This document shows positions 62,486 through 64,000 of a stretch of DNA of 64,000 bases, in pieces. Below the pieces are notes generated by a model that was not told the origin of the DNA, did not search any database, and saw nothing but the letters and a program-made list of their open reading frames with translations. How positions within the stretch are numbered: position 1 is the first letter of the stretch; each line of letters starts with the position of its first letter. A program made the position numbers and the translations under genes. The DNA comes from Rhabdothermincola sediminis (GTDB lineage: Bacteria > Actinomycetota > Acidimicrobiia > Acidimicrobiales > Acidimicrobilacustridaceae): assembly GCF_014805525.1 (NCBI RefSeq), contig NZ_JACFSZ010000010.1, positions 1-64,000 of the forward strand, read 5' to 3'.

Positions 62486-63097
62486 TCACACGACGACGAT
62501 CAACGCGTCGGGCTCGACCCGGACCGCGACCCGCGCGGCCCGCCCCACCTTCTGCCCGTCCAGCCACACGTCCAGCGGTGGTGACAGCTCATCACTCCAT
62601 GCCGGTGCCCGAAGGGTCCGGATGCCGGGATGCGGGAGGTGGGCGCCGGTGCGAACGCGGCGGCGGGCTTTCAGGCGGTCACCGAGCGAGAGGTCCGCAT
62701 CGGAGATGTCCAGCAGCCCGTCGTTCGGGTGGGCGCGGGGCCCGAGGTCCCAGTCGCCGAGCCATTCGGCGTTCATGGCGACCACGATCCGCCCGAGCCA
62801 CCACGACCGGCGAGCGACCAGATGGGCGACGAACCAGTGCAGCCTCCCGTCCACCAGCGCGGCGCCGAGATCGACCGGGAACGACATGGCCTCGCTGGAC
62901 CTCAGCCGGGCGGCGTCGCCGGTGCCGCCGAGCGTCCGGCACAGGTCACCACCGAGCAGGCCGAGCGGCGGCACCGGTTCGTCGCGGCGGCGATGAGCCT
63001 CCACCACCGCTCGGGCTTCGGCGTCGGAGTGGACGACCACCCCGTGGGGGGGCAGCGGCTCGGCCCTCCCCCAGGTGACGCCCCGCTCGACCGTCAC
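62486..63097 (-). CDS. YegS/diacylglycerol-kinase C-terminal-like protein
   Basis: A 203-aa protein related to the C-terminal beta-sandwich of lipid/diacylglycerol kinases (PNDGLLDISDADLSLGDRLKARRR; LDVWLDGQKVGRAARVAVRVEPDALIVVV). The N-terminal half contains GLLGGDLCRTLGG but not the GGDGT nucleotide site, so it is probably not a complete kinase. Function unknown. GTG start overlaps the stop of the upstream helicase gene by GTGA. Confidence 0.7.
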   Translation of the reverse strand: MTVERGVTWGRAEPLPPHGVVVHSDAEARAVVEAHRRRDEPVPPLGLLGGDLCRTLGGTGDAARLRSSEAMSFPVDLGAALVDGRLHWFVAHLVARRSWWLGRIVVAMNAEWLGDWDLGPRAHPNDGLLDISDADLSLGDRLKARRRVRTGAHLPHPGIRTLRAPAWSDELSPPLDVWLDGQKVGRAARVAVRVEPDALIVVV

Positions 63098-64000
63098 CCC
63101 ACCGGCTCCGTCGGCACCTGATCGGCGGTCTCGGGGGACTCGATGGCGGAGGAGGCGGCGACCACCCCCCGGAACAGCGCGTCCGAGGCCAGCCGTGCTG
63201 CGACCGCGGTCTGCGGTTCGGAGGCGGCCTCCCCGATCTGCCGCAGCAGGTCGAGGAGCTGCTTCACGTTGCGCACGAAGTCGCCAGCGGCGATCCCCTC
63301 CTCGGCCAGCACATCGTCGAGTCCCTCGCCTGCGGCCCACGCGTGGGCGAGCGCCAGGAACCCCGGGTCGGGACCGCGGGTCTGGCTCAGCCCGAGCCGC
63401 CGCTCGTCCGCGTTGAGCTCGGCGGTGATCTGGCCGATCTGCTCGACCCGGTGCCGGACCGTGGCGCTGGGGAACCACGGCTCGAGCGGCGGCCCGCCGG
63501 CACGGTGCTCGTAGGTGAAGCAGGAGACCACACCCGCCAGGGAGGCGGGATCGAGCCCGTCGAGCAGGCCGGCTTCCAGGCTCTCGGCCACCAGCAGGTC
63601 CGACTCGTGGAAGATGCGCACCAGGCGCTCGCCCCGCCGAGTGAGGGACCAGCCCTCGAGGTACCCCCAGGCCTCGAGGAGCTGGCAGACCCGATCGAAC
63701 TGCCGGGCGAGGGATTCGGTGTGGCTGCGGATCTGGCGTTCGAGGTCATCGACCTCCCGCTCGGCTCGAGCCAGCTGCCGGGCGGCGCGCAGGTGGCGAT
63801 CGCGCTCCGGGCAGTGCCCGACCGGATGCTCCGCGCTGGTGGTTGTCGCGATGACCCCACCGGCGGCACCGGTTTCCGTCGGAGCCGGTGGCCGGCTGAC
63901 CGCGACCTGCTGGAGGGCCTGGATCACCGCCCGCTGGAAGCTGGCGCTCTGGGGGGCGAAGGGCTGCGGCAGCGGGACCTCGCCGATCCGGGCCGGAGGA
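63094..64000 (-). CDS. Ski2-like DEAD/DEAH RNA helicase, C-terminal part (cut by window edge)
   Basis: Open frame running off the right edge; about 300 residues are visible and the N-terminal helicase core is outside. The visible part has an Arg/Glu-rich coiled coil (LRAARQLARAEREVDDLERQIRSH), a winged-helix-like ESLARQFDRVCQLLEAWGYLEG, and the DSHCT helical domain (LAGVVSCFTYEHRAGGPPLEPW; FLALAHAWAAGEGLDDVLAEE; FVRNVKQLLDLLRQIGEAAS). This matches actinobacterial HelY-type helicases. The internal GTG at 63927 is not the true start, since the frame stays open to 64000. Confidence 0.85.
   Translation of the reverse strand, partial: PPARIGEVPLPQPFAPQSASFQRAVIQALQQVAVSRPPAPTETGAAGGVIATTTSAEHPVGHCPERDRHLRAARQLARAEREVDDLERQIRSHTESLARQFDRVCQLLEAWGYLEGWSLTRRGERLVRIFHESDLLVAESLEAGLLDGLDPASLAGVVSCFTYEHRAGGPPLEPWFPSATVRHRVEQIGQITAELNADERRLGLSQTRGPDPGFLALAHAWAAGEGLDDVLAEEGIAAGDFVRNVKQLLDLLRQIGEAASEPQTAVAARLASDALFRGVVAASSAIESPETADQVPTEPVG

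Overview
This is a high-GC chromosomal segment with dense, mostly co-directional genes, many GTG starts and 1-11 base overlaps. The core gene order strongly resembles two Mycobacterium tuberculosis neighbourhoods recalled from knowledge: Rv1691-Rv1713 (TPR, HAD, tlyA, nadK, recN, pyrG, nudix, xerD, scpA, scpB, rluB, cmk, der) and Rv1826-Rv1832 (gcvH, garA, merR, bifunctional nuclease, merR, gcvP). It also has an AddAB-free core backbone, KorAB, a FbaB-type aldolase, a DUF512 radical SAM protein beside der, and a two-domain ThyX-like protein. Together these suggest an actinobacterium outside the Mycobacteriales, most likely an Acidimicrobiia member (inference; no rRNA marker is present). I see no prophage, IS element or CRISPR array.

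Layout. 0-6 kb: TPR protein, class I fructose-bisphosphate aldolase, and the two-subunit 2-oxoacid:ferredoxin oxidoreductase korAB. 6-15.8 kb: DUF1015, HAD phosphatase, phasin-like protein, tlyA-nadK-recN, pyrG, ADP-ribose pyrophosphatase, xerD, a DksA-type zinc-finger protein and an HD protein. A tandem hairpin repeat separates this block from convergent trpS. 17-23.5 kb: a tightly coupled run scpA-scpB-rluB-aroH-tyrA-aroA-cmk-plsC joins chromosome segregation, rRNA modification, aromatic amino acid synthesis and lipid synthesis. 23.5-31.3 kb: HD protein, CopD-like membrane protein and ispH on the minus strand; then DUF512, der, a SpoIIE-type phosphatase and an acyl-CoA carboxylase carboxyltransferase. 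31.3-40 kb: tRNA-Pro(GGG), lysS, crotonase, SRAP protein, DUF2079, HIT, CDP-alcohol phosphatidyltransferase and a nucleotidyltransferase fused to a degenerate phosphomannomutase domain. 40-49.2 kb: glycine cleavage and signalling block: gcvH, a GarA-like FHA protein, two MerR regulators, hpt, bifunctional nuclease, TetR, gcvT, and convergent gcvP preceded by a tandem glycine riboswitch.

49.2-64 kb is the more accessory part: a minus-strand class II aldolase / NTF2-like / flavin monooxygenase operon with palindromic operators, and, divergent from it, a cobalamin riboswitch leading into a secreted alpha/alpha-toroid protein. This last pair is the most interesting lead: a candidate bacterial analogue of the B12-binding toroid of intrinsic factor and transcobalamin. 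Then follow a histidine phosphatase, HAD, zinc ribbons, crotonase, NUDIX, GNAT, DUF8129- and DUF4193-like proteins, a ThyX-like protein, an M20 amidohydrolase, a lipid-kinase-like protein, and the C-terminal part of a Ski2-like helicase cut by the window edge.

A window-wide signal is a TANNNT hexamer 6-10 bases before the start codon of at least 20 genes, which points to widespread leaderless transcription and which I used to choose several starts.
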